DNA of 55,311 nucleotides from Simiduia aestuariiviva (lineage in GTDB: Bacteria > Pseudomonadota > Gammaproteobacteria > Pseudomonadales > Cellvibrionaceae), in NCBI RefSeq assembly GCF_014192475.1, contig NZ_JACHXZ010000002.1, forward strand, positions 835,407 to 890,717, read 5' to 3'. Under the pieces are notes generated by a model. That model had not been told where the DNA came from. It ran no database searches and saw nothing but the letters and a program-made list of their open reading frames with translations. Below, in pieces: positions 43,116 through 53,400 of the stretch; position 1 is the stretch's first letter; each line of letters opens with the position of its first letter. The translations under genes and the position numbers were made by a program.

Positions 43116-44210
43116 TTATTGCACCACCAAGGGTTGCCAGCGCACGCCATTGCGGCCCGCCTTTTTCACCAAATACATAGCCGCGTCAGCTTGGCGCAAC
43201 AACGCATCGGCCAAGGCCTCCATGGGAATTTTATGGGTGCGCGGCTCCCAACTGCACACGCCAATCGACGCGGTGAGAGGTACCGCTTGGCCCGCAGAAG
43301 TTTCCACTTTCATCTTTGCAATGGCTTGGCTCACCCGCAGCGCAGTCTCCATGGCTTGATCGGCATCGCACACGGGCAGTAGCGCCACAAACTCTTCGCC
43401 GCCAAAGCGCGCCAGTACATCCGTTTTACGCAATTCCGCTTGCAGCACCTTGGCCACTTCGCGCAAACACATATCGCCCACCGAGTGACCGTAGTTGTCG
43501 TTAATTTTCTTAAAGTGATCCAAGTCCACAAAGAAGCAACTGAGCGGTAAATGGTTGCGCTCCGCCCGCGCCAGCTCTAAATGCACATCCTGCTCAAACG
43601 CCGCGCGATTGCCCACGTGGGTGAGCGGGTCCTGTCGCCCCTCTCGGCGCAGCTGCTCCTGTGCCACACAGTGCTCAATACACAAGCCTAAAACCGCCGC
43701 CAAATGCTGTAAGAAATCCGCCGACTTATCTGGGGTAAAGCGGTCTGCCTGCTCACTGGCGAGATGTAAACTGCCTTGCAGCCGCCCCTGCGCACGCAGC
43801 GGCAGCAATGCACAGCTGCCGATTGGCTTCGCCCCGGGAAATAGTCGCCCCTGAGACAGGGTGTCCAGCTCGCCCAATACCGGCTGCTGGCGCTGACCAT
43901 ACAGCTGCTCGAAAAAGTCTTCGCGGTGCCGAAGTTGCACTCTAGGCACCCAGTGCTTGAGATCCAATGCCTCAAACAGCTGCTCCAACACGTAATCCTT
44001 GTCGAATAAAATCAGGCTGATGGCCTGTAGGTTAAAGTGAACTGGCGCCTGTTGAATCAGCACCTCAAACAGCTCCGGCAGCGATGCAGCTTCCAGCAAT
44101 TGGAACTCAAAGGCCTGAAACCGGTGGGCAATGCGTTGATTTTCATCAATCCGCCCCACTAATCGGTCAATAATGGCCTGTAATCGTTGATTTTCGGCTG
44201 TTAAGTCCAA
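43116..44210 (-). CDS. Diguanylate cyclase with GAF-like (DUF484) and GGDEF domains
   Basis: Makes cyclic di-GMP. The 364 residues start with a short coiled coil (about 1-30), then a GAF/DUF484-like sensor domain (about 31-185, with SCALLPLRAQGRLQGSLHLA). The GGDEF domain (about 190-360) has DPLTHVGNR, FFVDLDHFKKINDNYGHSVGD and the active GGEEF at 270-274. The I-site RKTD (261-264) is five residues before it, so product inhibition is likely. Two GGDEF hallmarks ASIGVCSWEP and ADAAMYLVKKAGRNGV are intact. No signal peptide. It converges on the cyclotransferase with a 19-base gap. Confidence 0.93.
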   Translation of the reverse strand: MDLTAENQRLQAIIDRLVGRIDENQRIAHRFQAFEFQLLEAASLPELFEVLIQQAPVHFNLQAISLILFDKDYVLEQLFEALDLKHWVPRVQLRHREDFFEQLYGQRQQPVLGELDTLSQGRLFPGAKPIGSCALLPLRAQGRLQGSLHLASEQADRFTPDKSADFLQHLAAVLGLCIEHCVAQEQLRREGRQDPLTHVGNRAAFEQDVHLELARAERNHLPLSCFFVDLDHFKKINDNYGHSVGDMCLREVAKVLQAELRKTDVLARFGGEEFVALLPVCDADQAMETALRVSQAIAKMKVETSAGQAVPLTASIGVCSWEPRTHKIPMEALADALLRQADAAMYLVKKAGRNGVRWQPLVVQ

Positions 44211-44308
44211 GCTCGTACCATCGGCAATTCACCTGCTTATGAATATCGGCCAAAGCGCTGCCCCCTCAAGGGGATTCAGATAGAATAGCGCGCAATTAGT
44301 ATTTACGT

Positions 44309-45631
44309 ATGAGTTACCCCATGACCGAACTGCTCTCCCCCGCTGGCACCCTCAAAAGCATGCGCTTCGCCTTCGCCTATGGCGCCGACGCCGTCTACGC
44401 TGGGCAGCCCCGCTACAGCCTACGGGTGCGCAACAACGAATTTAACAAGCTGGAAAATTTGGCCGCTGCCGTGGAAGAGGCCCACGGCATGGGCAAGCAA
44501 TTTTACTTAGCCAGCAATATCGCGCCCCACAACGACAAGGTGAAAACCTACCTGCGCGATCTAGAGCCGGTGATCGAGATGAAGCCCGATGCGCTCATCA
44601 TGTCGGACCCGGGCCTGATCATGCTGGTCAAAGACAAGTGGCCCGAGCAGGAGATTCACCTCTCGGTGCAGGCCAACGCCGTCAACTGGGCCTCGGTCAA
44701 ATTCTGGGGCAAGCAGGGCATCTCGCGAGTGATCCTGTCGCGCGAGTTATCGCTCGATGAAATCGAAGACATCCGCCAGCAAGTGCCCGACATGGAATTG
44801 GAAGTGTTCGTGCACGGTGCCCTGTGTATCGCCTATTCGGGCCGCTGCCTGCTGTCGGGCTACATGACCCATCGCGATCCCAACCAAGGTGCCTGCACCA
44901 ACTCCTGTCGCTGGGAATACAACGCCCACGAAGCGAAAGAAAACGAACTGGGCGATTTGATTGCCGTCGACAAGCCGCAGCTGTTCGACCCCAACGACGA
45001 AGTACAACCGGTGCTGCTGCAGGAAAAGAGCCGCCCCGGTGAGTACATGCCCGCCTACGAAGATGAGCACGGCACCTACATCATGAACTCCAAAGACCTG
45101 CGCGCCGTGCAGCACGTGGAGCGCTTGGTCAAAATGGGCATTCACTCCCTGAAAATTGAAGGCCGCACCAAAAGCCACTACTACGTGGGTCGCACTGCTC
45201 AGGTCTACCGCCGCGCCATCGACGAGGCCCTCGCGGGCAAGCCCTTCGACATGAACTTGATGCAGGAACTGGATCACCTGGCCAACCGCGGCTACACCGA
45301 GGGCTTCTACCGCCGCCACATACCGAGCGAATACCAGAACTACACCCAGGGCAATTCCGCTAACGTACACCAGCAGTTTGTGGGCGAGGCCTTAGAGGTA
45401 AACGGCAACTGGTTAACGCTGGATGTGAAAAACCGTTTTGAAACGGGCGATCAGGTAGAGTTGATCACGCCGGCCGGCAATCAACGCTTTCACTTAGGCG
45501 CCATTGAAAACAAAAAAGGCCACGCCATCGATGCCGCACCGGGCAGCGGTCATCAGGTAAAAATTCAATTGCCAGACGGAGTGCAGCTGGGCGATAAAGC
45601 CGATTACGCGATGTTGATGCGGTATATGTAA
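44309..45631 (+). CDS. trhP: Prephenate-dependent tRNA uridine(34) hydroxylase TrhP (YegQ)
   Basis: U32-family protein that hydroxylates uridine 34 of tRNAs, giving ho5U on the way to cmo5U. The 440 residues are close to E. coli YegQ from ELLSPAGTLK to the end. Iron-sulfur cysteine ligands C173, C180, C196 and C200 sit in VHGALCIAYSGRC and GACTNSC. RYSLRVRNNEF is the substrate-binding loop. ATG 44309 is used; ATG 44321 is equally likely. Its wobble-uridine target matches MnmC, TusA and TrmL. Confidence 0.95.
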   Translation: MSYPMTELLSPAGTLKSMRFAFAYGADAVYAGQPRYSLRVRNNEFNKLENLAAAVEEAHGMGKQFYLASNIAPHNDKVKTYLRDLEPVIEMKPDALIMSDPGLIMLVKDKWPEQEIHLSVQANAVNWASVKFWGKQGISRVILSRELSLDEIEDIRQQVPDMELEVFVHGALCIAYSGRCLLSGYMTHRDPNQGACTNSCRWEYNAHEAKENELGDLIAVDKPQLFDPNDEVQPVLLQEKSRPGEYMPAYEDEHGTYIMNSKDLRAVQHVERLVKMGIHSLKIEGRTKSHYYVGRTAQVYRRAIDEALAGKPFDMNLMQELDHLANRGYTEGFYRRHIPSEYQNYTQGNSANVHQQFVGEALEVNGNWLTLDVKNRFETGDQVELITPAGNQRFHLGAIENKKGHAIDAAPGSGHQVKIQLPDGVQLGDKADYAMLMRYM

Positions 45632-45721
45632 GCAGGTTTTTTACCCAAAAGTTCAGGTAAGATTGCGCTAATTGCGAAGTTACATCCTCTATAAAACCAA
45701 TAACATTAGGCCAGTATCGCC

Positions 45722-46291
45722 ATGACACAATCAGAGTACATCCTGCCCTTTGTGAGCATAATCTATAGCCTGAGCGCTGCGGATCTATTGGTCAGTCTAC
45801 ATCGACTTTTAATTAACAGAGCGGCAGTGAACTGGCACTTCCTGCCACTGCTCTGGGCCTTGGTGTGTTTTTTAATGATCATAAATGGTTGGTGGGGCAT
45901 GTTTCATATCACCGCCACGGTGCAAATAGAAAATGCATTGGACCTACTGCTGTTGAGCTTACTGCCAATCACAACGTTTTTCTTCAGCGCACTCGCACTC
46001 CCCCATGATGTCCCCCGCGAAGGCCTAGTGATGAAGCGCTATTTCATGGATCATGTGAAACCCTTTTACATCACCTTAATAGCGTATTTAGTCATCATTC
46101 CACTGGTGTTTAGCCACTTAGCCGCTACCGAGATAAACCTTCAAAACATCCTGGCAAATAGTGTTTTATGCCTTTGCCTACTTGCGATGGTGTTTGTGAA
46201 AAACATTAAAGCCCATACGGTATTGGCCCTACTGGTTTTGCTATCTATGCTGGGTACGCTATCTGATCAGGGCATCGTTCTTAGTAGTTGA
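45722..46291 (+). CDS. Uncharacterised multi-pass membrane protein
   Basis: Not recognised. The 189-residue protein has about five to six membrane helices: about 5-25, 38-60, 72-92, 115-134, 141-158 and 164-182. There are no charged motifs suggesting a transporter or enzyme. The loop ALPHDVPREGLVMKRYFMDH (about 92-111) is the longest. It lies alone after trhP, ahead of a large palindrome at 46335, and is more AT-rich than trhP. Confidence 0.75.
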   Translation: MTQSEYILPFVSIIYSLSAADLLVSLHRLLINRAAVNWHFLPLLWALVCFLMIINGWWGMFHITATVQIENALDLLLLSLLPITTFFFSALALPHDVPREGLVMKRYFMDHVKPFYITLIAYLVIIPLVFSHLAATEINLQNILANSVLCLCLLAMVFVKNIKAHTVLALLVLLSMLGTLSDQGIVLSS

Positions 46292-46334
46292 GACCATCGA
46301 GGTTGAGCACACGAAGCAATCACTATGTTGCCGC

Positions 46335-46360
46335 AGCAGTGCAAACTCGTTTGCACTGCT
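46335..46360. terminator. Large inverted repeat between convergent genes
   Basis: A perfect 12-bp stem AGCAGTGCAAAC (46335-46346) / GTTTGCACTGCT (46349-46360) with only two bases between the arms. It lies ten bases from the end of the oxidoreductase gene and 44 from the membrane-protein gene. There is no T-run on either side, so it is either a bidirectional terminator or a protein site. Confidence 0.55.
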
Positions 46361-46369
46361 AGTAAACAA

Positions 46370-47992
46370 CTACCGCTTCAACAATCCAAACACTTGATAT
46401 CCACGCCACCCCATCATCCGCGCTGCGGCCATGACGCCACCCATGAGCGCACCACCCACGCCAGCGGTTACGACGTCAGCGCCAGTGAGGTAGAGCCCCT
46501 TTACCGGGGTTTCTGTGTGCAGCTGGGGTTGTTCGAAACGTTTGGGCGTGTGATCTAAACCGTAGATTTCGCCGGCATCGTTCCATTGAAACCATTGCGT
46601 GGACAGGGGGGTTGAAAGCTCATAGAAATCCAGCGCCTCGCGCAATTGCGGGCGGTGCTTATAAAGCACTTCCAGCAGCCGTTCGGCGATTTCCTTTTTG
46701 AGCGCATCGTAATCCTGACCGCGCTTGTTCCACTGGCTGCCAAGCCAGGGGGTAAATTGCTTTAAGCTGCCGATGGTGACGATTTCTACCGTGCTTTTAT
46801 TGGGGAATAGCTGTGACCATTGTGGATCCTTGGTCGATGGGAAGGATATGTAGACCAATGGAAAGTCGGCATTCATATCTTGCCGATGCGCGTGCACATT
46901 TAAATCGTGATTGGCATCGGGGTAAACCCACAAGTTGGTGGAGTCTAGATTGAGTGATTGTGCGTCTCCTTTAAATCCAGCGTAGACGCACAGGTGCGCC
47001 GACGACAGGGGTACAGCCAATGTATCCAGTTTAAAATCCGACTGCACACTTTTATTAAGCAGTTGCTTGACGGTGGGCACAAAACCGACATTGCTCACAA
47101 TTTGTGGGGCGCGAATTTCATCGCCATTTTGCAGTCGAACACCCACCGCGCGCTTGCCCTCAATAATGATTTTATCGACGCCCGCATAGGTGAATACCTC
47201 GCCGCCCGCGCGTCGAATCACCGGCACGATGGCATCGGCAATTTTCCAACTGCCGCCCACCGGATAAGCCGCGCCCGCTAAATAGTGCTTGGCCACCATC
47301 GCATGCATTAAGAAACTTGACTCCGCCGGCGGCAAGCCGTAATCGCCCCACTGCCCTGTCAGCACGCCGATTAACTGTTGATTGTCGGTAAGCCCACTGA
47401 GCACTTCTTGGGTTGTCTGAAATGCGCACGCGGGCAGCATGAATTTGCGCAGCGGGCGATACAGCCGTGCAAACCAGCGCGGCAGTGCTTGCGCGGCAAA
47501 GAAAAACGGCACCTTGCGGCTCAGTTGCAATAACAGCGCCATATACGCGTCGATTGCCGCGGTGTCCTCGGGAAAACGGGCCTTTAAATCGGCCACAAAA
47601 TTTTCCCGCCCGGCCCTAAAATCAAAGGCTTCATTATCGAGGATGATGCGGTCATAGCACTCATCCATTGCCTGCCACCGTATGCCGCGATCACTGATTA
47701 CATCGAAAATTCGTCGCAGAATGGATTTACGCTTGTGCACTTCGCCGATGTAATGCACGCCCACATCCCACTCATATCCAGCATTTTCATAGCTATGGGT
47801 GTAACCGCCCGCCGTGTAGTGCTGCTCTAGCACGCACACCTTGCGCCCCAATTTAGACAAGAGCGCCGCAGTACACAGTCCGCCGATGCCCGAGCCAACA
47901 ACCACAACGTCGTAATCATTAGCTGCGCGACCGGTTCGGTATCGACGGCCGGTGCGGACCGTGCGTTTTGCGGGCTGAGGGTGAGCGTTCAT
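46370..47992 (-). CDS. FAD-dependent oxidoreductase, retinol-saturase/phytoene-dehydrogenase-like
   Basis: A 540-residue flavoprotein with FAD motif VVGSGIGGLCTAAL (32-45), the following EQHYTAGGYTHSYE flavin loop and the C-terminal LYLTGADVVTAGVGGALMGGV. It matches the all-trans-retinol 13,14-reductase / carotenoid isomerase branch, and not CrtI desaturases proper; no carotenoid gene is in the window, so the substrate (an isoprenoid or lipid) is unknown. The ATG at 47992 faces the padR gene across a 162-base region with two operator palindromes, which suggests PadR control. Confidence 0.82.
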   Translation of the reverse strand: MNAHPQPAKRTVRTGRRYRTGRAANDYDVVVVGSGIGGLCTAALLSKLGRKVCVLEQHYTAGGYTHSYENAGYEWDVGVHYIGEVHKRKSILRRIFDVISDRGIRWQAMDECYDRIILDNEAFDFRAGRENFVADLKARFPEDTAAIDAYMALLLQLSRKVPFFFAAQALPRWFARLYRPLRKFMLPACAFQTTQEVLSGLTDNQQLIGVLTGQWGDYGLPPAESSFLMHAMVAKHYLAGAAYPVGGSWKIADAIVPVIRRAGGEVFTYAGVDKIIIEGKRAVGVRLQNGDEIRAPQIVSNVGFVPTVKQLLNKSVQSDFKLDTLAVPLSSAHLCVYAGFKGDAQSLNLDSTNLWVYPDANHDLNVHAHRQDMNADFPLVYISFPSTKDPQWSQLFPNKSTVEIVTIGSLKQFTPWLGSQWNKRGQDYDALKKEIAERLLEVLYKHRPQLREALDFYELSTPLSTQWFQWNDAGEIYGLDHTPKRFEQPQLHTETPVKGLYLTGADVVTAGVGGALMGGVMAAARMMGWRGYQVFGLLKR

Positions 47993-48020
47993 ACCAGTCT
48001 CCGATGTTGGGCGCCATTGC

Positions 48021-48077
48021 TATGCAACTTTTTGCATAAGATAGCGCCGCGCCCAGCAATATGCAAGAATTTGCATA
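48021..48077. promoter_or_regulatory. Pair of PadR-type operator palindromes
   Basis: TATGCAA-N4-TTGCATA occurs twice with exact arms: 48021-48038 and 48060-48077, centres 39 bases apart. They sit between the divergent oxidoreductase and padR genes and fit a dimeric PadR regulator. No other copy was noticed nearby. Confidence 0.8.
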
Positions 48078-48154
48078 GCCACATGAGACGCTATTCCCAT
48101 AATGATTAGCGCTAGTAGCTACTAACTACTAAAAGCGCTTGAGACACCGATTCT

Positions 48155-48694
48155 ATGTCACTTAAACACAGCTTATTAGTTTTACTGGCCGACAATCCAG
48201 CATCGGGGTACGACCTTAGTCAACAATTTAAGGGTTCTGTGGGGTTTTTCTGGAATGCCAGCCACCAGCAGGTCTATAAAGAGCTCAAAACTATGGCCAG
48301 CGCAGGTTGGCTAGATTGCGACACCGAAATTCAAAGTGACCGCCCCGACAAAAAGGTTTACACCATCACTGATGCCGGCCGCGGCGCCCTCACACGGTGG
48401 CTGTCTCAGCCCGCTAAACCCAACAAGTATAAGGATGCGTTTCTGATCAAGCTCTACGGCGGTCGCCACCTGCCCCGCACTGAACTGATTAAGGAATTAG
48501 ATGAGCACATCGCATTGCACCGCAAGAGCTTGAGCAAGCTGCAAGGGATTGAACAAGAATACCAAGCCCTCACCAAAGATCAGCAGCAACTTTTCGAACT
48601 GCCCTACCTCACCCTAAAGCTAGGCATTAGTAGCGAACAAAATTGGTTGGCGTGGGCGCAGGACACGCGGGAGGTTCTCAGTGGCAACGCCTAA
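48155..48694 (+). CDS. PadR family transcriptional regulator
   Basis: A 179-residue winged-helix repressor. The N-terminal wHTH domain (about 1-85) has [33 protein letters not shown] (recognition helix) and [14 protein letters not shown] as the wing. The C-terminal half is a helical dimerisation domain. A 12-bp palindrome TAGTAGCTACTA at 48113-48124 lies in its leader. It likely binds the two upstream sites and represses itself and the oxidoreductase. Its last 14 bases overlap the sirtuin gene. Confidence 0.9.
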   Translation: MSLKHSLLVLLADNPASGYDLSQQFKGSVGFFWNASHQQVYKELKTMASAGWLDCDTEIQSDRPDKKVYTITDAGRGALTRWLSQPAKPNKYKDAFLIKLYGGRHLPRTELIKELDEHIALHRKSLSKLQGIEQEYQALTKDQQQLFELPYLTLKLGISSEQNWLAWAQDTREVLSGNA

Positions 48695-49382
48695 GATGGT
48701 GGTCTTGACCGGTGCTGGCATATCGGCCGAGTCCGGGTTAAAAACTTTTCGCGACAACGATGGTCTTTGGGAGAATCACCGCATTGAGGACGTGGCCACA
48801 CCCGAGGCCTTTGCTGCAAACCCTGAATTGGTGTATCGATTTTATAATTTGCGCCGTAGCGCCCTGTTAGATACGCAGCCTAATGCGGCACACGTGGCCT
48901 TGGTGGAACTCGAACACCACCTCGCTCAGAATTTTCTTTTGGTAACCCAAAACGTCGACAATTTGCATGAGCAGGCCGGCAGTCGCCAATTGTTGCACAT
49001 GCACGGCGAGCTCACGCAAGCGCGCTGCACTCGCTGTGGCACCGTGGTGCGCTGGCTGCAATCGCTAGACGCAGCCGACGTGTGCGGTCAATGCCACACT
49101 CACGGACGGCTGCGACCACACATCGTATGGTTTGGCGAAATGCCTTTGTACATGGATGAGATTTATCAAGCGCTGGCGGCCTGCGATGTGTTCGTATCCA
49201 TCGGTACGTCAGGCAATGTCTACCCAGCCGCCGGCTTTTGCGAACAGGCCAAAGCCTACGGTGCCAAAACCGTTGAAATTAACCTAGAGCCCTCAGCAAA
49301 TGCGGCACATTTTGATGAGGGCTGGTATGGACCGGCCACAATGAAGGTCCCGGAATTTGTTGCGCGCGTAAAAAACGGCTAG
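48681..49382 (+). CDS. cobB: NAD-dependent protein deacylase (SIR2/CobB class III)
   Basis: Removes acetyl or succinyl groups from lysines using NAD. The 233 residues have [20 protein letters not shown] (11-30) for [15 protein letters not shown] (89-100), catalytic H108 in LLHMHGE, and zinc ligands C116/C119 and C135/C138. Y55 and R58 (FYNLRR) are the class III residues that favour succinyl-lysine. It starts with GTG at 48681, with GGGAGG well placed inside padR. The stop is four bases from the convergent phosphodiesterase. Confidence 0.93.
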   Translation: MATPKMVVLTGAGISAESGLKTFRDNDGLWENHRIEDVATPEAFAANPELVYRFYNLRRSALLDTQPNAAHVALVELEHHLAQNFLLVTQNVDNLHEQAGSRQLLHMHGELTQARCTRCGTVVRWLQSLDAADVCGQCHTHGRLRPHIVWFGEMPLYMDEIYQALAACDVFVSIGTSGNVYPAAGFCEQAKAYGAKTVEINLEPSANAAHFDEGWYGPATMKVPEFVARVKNG

Positions 49383-49386
49383 CGGA

Positions 49387-50271
49387 TCATTCATTGGCCG
49401 TGCGCAACACGGCCTTAAGTCGATCTGGGTAATCGGTGATAATGCCATCGACGCCCATTTCAATTAACTCGCGCATTTCATCCACGTTGTTAATTGTCCA
49501 TACATGCACCTTCAACCCGCGCGCCTGCATGTCGTCCACAAAACTTTGACTGACAATGTGGATGCCGTCCGAGGCAACGGGCACCTGCAGTGCGACACCC
49601 GGCACATCGTACAAATGCGCCAAGCGCAATTTCTGCAACACCACCAATTTAGTCACTTCGGGTTGTGACATGGATGTAGCCACCTCGGGGCAGGCTGCTC
49701 GAAACTCCTGCAGAGGCTTAGTGAAAAACGAACCAATCAACACCCGCTCAGTCAATTTCCGCTCGCGCACCAAGCTACACAAAGGTTTGGCAATGCTGGG
49801 AGATAGCTGTTTAATTTCGATAATGTAGCGGGCCTCGGGTAGCGCCGTGAACACATCGGCTAGCGCGGGAATGCCGATACCGGTACCGACCAGCGGCGCA
49901 CCGTCGCTTTTTCGAAAACCGGTGGCGGCGTCTAGCGCGGCCAGCTCAGCAAAGGTTTTCTCTCGAATTAAACCGGTACCATTGGTCATGTCATCCACGG
50001 TTTCATCATGGCTCATCACCAACACACCGTCGCTACTGGCGTGAATATCTATCTCGATAATATCGGCTTCCACCTGATCGGCCATCATGGCGGCCGCCAA
50101 GGTATTTTTGGGTTGTAAGCCCTGCCCCGCGCCGTGGGCAATTACCTCGAAGTCCGTATTGTCAAAATACGGATGACTCACCTGCGATACGGGCACAGCG
50201 AAACGCAGCACACCGTATACAGCGGCCAGAAGCCCAAGTGTTACTAAAAAATATTTGAAAGTGCGCTTCAT
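49387..50271 (-). CDS. Glycerophosphodiester phosphodiesterase, membrane-anchored
   Basis: Hydrolyses glycerophosphodiesters to glycerol-3-phosphate and an alcohol. The 294 residues begin with a membrane helix (about 5-25) acting as anchor or uncleaved signal, so the enzyme faces the periplasm. The TIM-barrel GDPD domain has catalytic H46 (VIAHGAGQG), E73 and D75 (IIEIDIH), H88 (VMSHDE), and a late HVWTINNVDEM. ATG at 50271 is chosen; an earlier TTG would add five residues. Unlike most members it has AHGAG in place of AHRG. The region 50272-50493 shows nothing further. Confidence 0.9.
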   Translation of the reverse strand: MKRTFKYFLVTLGLLAAVYGVLRFAVPVSQVSHPYFDNTDFEVIAHGAGQGLQPKNTLAAAMMADQVEADIIEIDIHASSDGVLVMSHDETVDDMTNGTGLIREKTFAELAALDAATGFRKSDGAPLVGTGIGIPALADVFTALPEARYIIEIKQLSPSIAKPLCSLVRERKLTERVLIGSFFTKPLQEFRAACPEVATSMSQPEVTKLVVLQKLRLAHLYDVPGVALQVPVASDGIHIVSQSFVDDMQARGLKVHVWTINNVDEMRELIEMGVDGIITDYPDRLKAVLRTANE

Positions 50272-50493
50272 GATGCCGCCGTCCAATAAACTAAGGCGCC
50301 CATGCTAACCGCTCGCGGACGCCCTGAACAGACCCACAACACCTAGTAATTGCACTCTAGGATTGCCTGTAGGGAAAACGAATCAGCACCATCTACCATC
50401 TTCTACGTTTGGAAAAGCCCACAAACTCCCATACACGCCTCTTTAGAATCACTCTTTTGGCTACTCCCATCCAGACTGAATTATGGCAGCAGG

Positions 50494-53400
50494 TTAGGAC
50501 CTTTCATTATTTGTAACCATTGGCACCCACGCAACTGCACGCATAGGCCACCCTGCGGTACACAGTGCATCTTCAGATTGAGGCGCAGCCTGAATGGTTA
50601 AATACGCATTGCCCCTGATGAGAATGACCTTAATGACATCGCCGGGGAAAATTTTATGGGGGTTTTTCACATTGGGATTTTGCTTCCAAAGGTCCTGCCA
50701 TTTATAGGGATTTTTCAGGAACTTCTCCGCGATATCCCAAAATGTGTCACCTTTTTTGATCTGATAGGTGGATTCAAAACCCTCCTTCAACTCTGGCTTA
50801 ACGGCATCTTCAGGCAACTCTATTAACTGGGTGGGCGCTTGTTCCCGCTCTGCGTTATCCTCCAGCTCTTCGTCGTTACCTGCGGCCGTTGCATCGGCTG
50901 GCAGTAAGACCCCTGCCACCAGGCGGAACTCTCCGCCGCCCAAAGCGTTGGCACTGGTGCTGTAAGGACTCACCGCTTCAAAAATTGCCGGGTCAACTTG
51001 AGCGAAATCTTCAACCGCAGTTTGCACCGCACTTTTAACGCCCTGCGCCGCTTGTGCGCCATAAACTGATTCGATTCGATTACCCGCAAAACTTGTCACA
51101 GTCGGAATAAATCCAACATAGAGTGGTTCCACATAGCTCAACGACACGAACTTAACGCTATCGCTAGCGCGGATTACAGCGGGATTTAATTCATCACCAA
51201 TGGCGATAAATGGCTGAGCTTCAGTACCTAGCTGTACATTCGACGCAGTCAAATTTTCTTGGCCGGCTTCAAAGTAAAGTGAACCGGCCTGACTGCTCGT
51301 TAACAGAATATCGCCGTTACCCGCGTTAATGCTCTTAACGGTAGCATCGCCTTGAATAGCCAACTGAACATCAATGGCGTCTGACAGATTAGTAACGCTA
51401 AGATTATTCGCTGTTACTCCAAGGTTGACATCGCCAGCAGCAGCAAGCACCAGCGAATCAATGGCAAGATTACCGGTCACAGATTCTGCACCGAGCGCGC
51501 CGGCCGTGAGATCCAGACTGTTTGCCGAATCAAATGAAAGCGACATGCCGCCCGACGCCAGCGTCTTACCGTTTAAGTAATTCGACGTTTGTGTGGCGAC
51601 TTGCACTGCAGCGCCCGAATCCAACAAGGTTTCGAAGCCCGTAAAGCGGTAGTCACCCAAGCCATTGTTGGCATCGGTGGCGATCAACGACCAAGCCAAA
51701 CCGCTTTCAGATAACAGTGAATCCTCCCCGGCTCCGCCAAAGAAACTCGCCGGTGCTAAGGCATTATTCACCACCACCAAATGGTCATTGCCAGCACCTA
51801 GGTGCAATGACCCCAGTGAGCCACCGATCAGTTTTACATTGTCTGAGCCAGCCCCTGTATCGATACGATTAACACTGCCCCCGCCAAACACAACCGTGTC
51901 TGCACCGCTACCTAACTGTAACGATTCAAAACCACTGAACGCCAAGGTTTGGCTGCCGCTAACAGCGGTATTGCCGGCCGCTTGCAAACTCCAATTTGTC
52001 GATGTGTCACCCGCACGCAAGGTGTCGTTGGCGGCCCCGGCCACCAGCTGGCTGACATTTTTGTAAGTAATGTCGCCATAGACGAGGGAATTTAAGTCCG
52101 TCAATTGGTAATGTGAACCCACATCCGCACCATAGAGCGAACCTACCCCTTCGATAGTTTCGATACCCGTAAACAACACAGATACATCGCCAACAACCGC
52201 TTGGCTCGCTTTGCTTGTCAGCGCACCACCTTGGGCCTGCGCATACCAGTCTGCGCCACTCGAGGACACCACATCCTCAGCACCCAACGCATTAACGGTT
52301 TCGATGCCTTTAAATGTAATACCCGCAACGCTCACCTGAGCGGCACTGTCCAACACATAGCTTCGACTGGCGTTATCACCGGATAGCTGATCACTACCGC
52401 CGCCCGCGTCAAACTGTGTCACGCCCTCGAAGTGAATTCCGTCTGCGTAGATATTATTGGCGCCTGATTCTAGCGCTACGTTATCAACGGCAGCAGTCCC
52501 GATTATGGCAATGCCTTCGCCGGTAATTTGTTTGATGCCCTGTGATTTCAGTTCATTTATCGTTACTACAGCCGACTGCCCAGTTAGTGCAATGGCGGTG
52601 TTGTCTGCAACGCGCAGCTGATCGTTTGCTTGACCATTGAGCTGCGTTACCCCACCAAACACTACATTGCCCGCCGCCAGCTGCGAGCCATCAGAATTAA
52701 CCGCAAAGGTTTCGGCAGCAGCGCCATCGGCAACTAACGTGGAATCATCAGCTAGGAATTCAGAAAACCCGCTAAACGCGATGCTGTCAGACACGACTTG
52801 TGATAGCGCGTCTTTCAATTGCCAAACGGTGCCCTGACGTTCTTGCACAATTGAACCACTGCCGGTGGCACTGACTTCGACAAGATCACGAATCGACATA
52901 GCCCCTATATTTACTTCGCCAGCACCTGTAACCGTTACCCGCTGACCCGCACTAGAACTTTCTAATGTCGTCACACCCGAAAGCACCTCTGCTCCCGATA
53001 TGCCTAGACTGCCGAGGGAAACATCGTGTGCGTCATCACTTATGCTCCAGGAATTAGTCGAGGTGGCATGAATACGATCGGTGCCACCACCGGTATTTAA
53101 CGCCGACAAGCCAGAAAAGCGAACGGCTGAGGCGGTAACATTCCCACTGGCATCAACATCAATAACATTGTCCGCACTCGACAGTTGAAGGCTGTTAGCT
53201 TGCACGAAATCCAGACCAACGAAGTTCATAGACCCCGCTGTCAGTGAACCATCAATGTTTTCTTGAATATGACCTGCGCCAGCAAGGCTACCCTCAGCAT
53301 TGTTGGTAGTCACCGAAGACAGACCATCAAAGACAATATTCTGCGCGCGCAAACTCTGCGTTGAAAGGTAGTCGAATGCTACATCGACACTGCTTTCTAT

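Noticed and set aside
44747-45370. 207-codon open frame on the minus strand inside trhP
   Set aside because: It is the mirror of the strongly conserved trhP frame in GC-rich DNA; no start signal or protein features.
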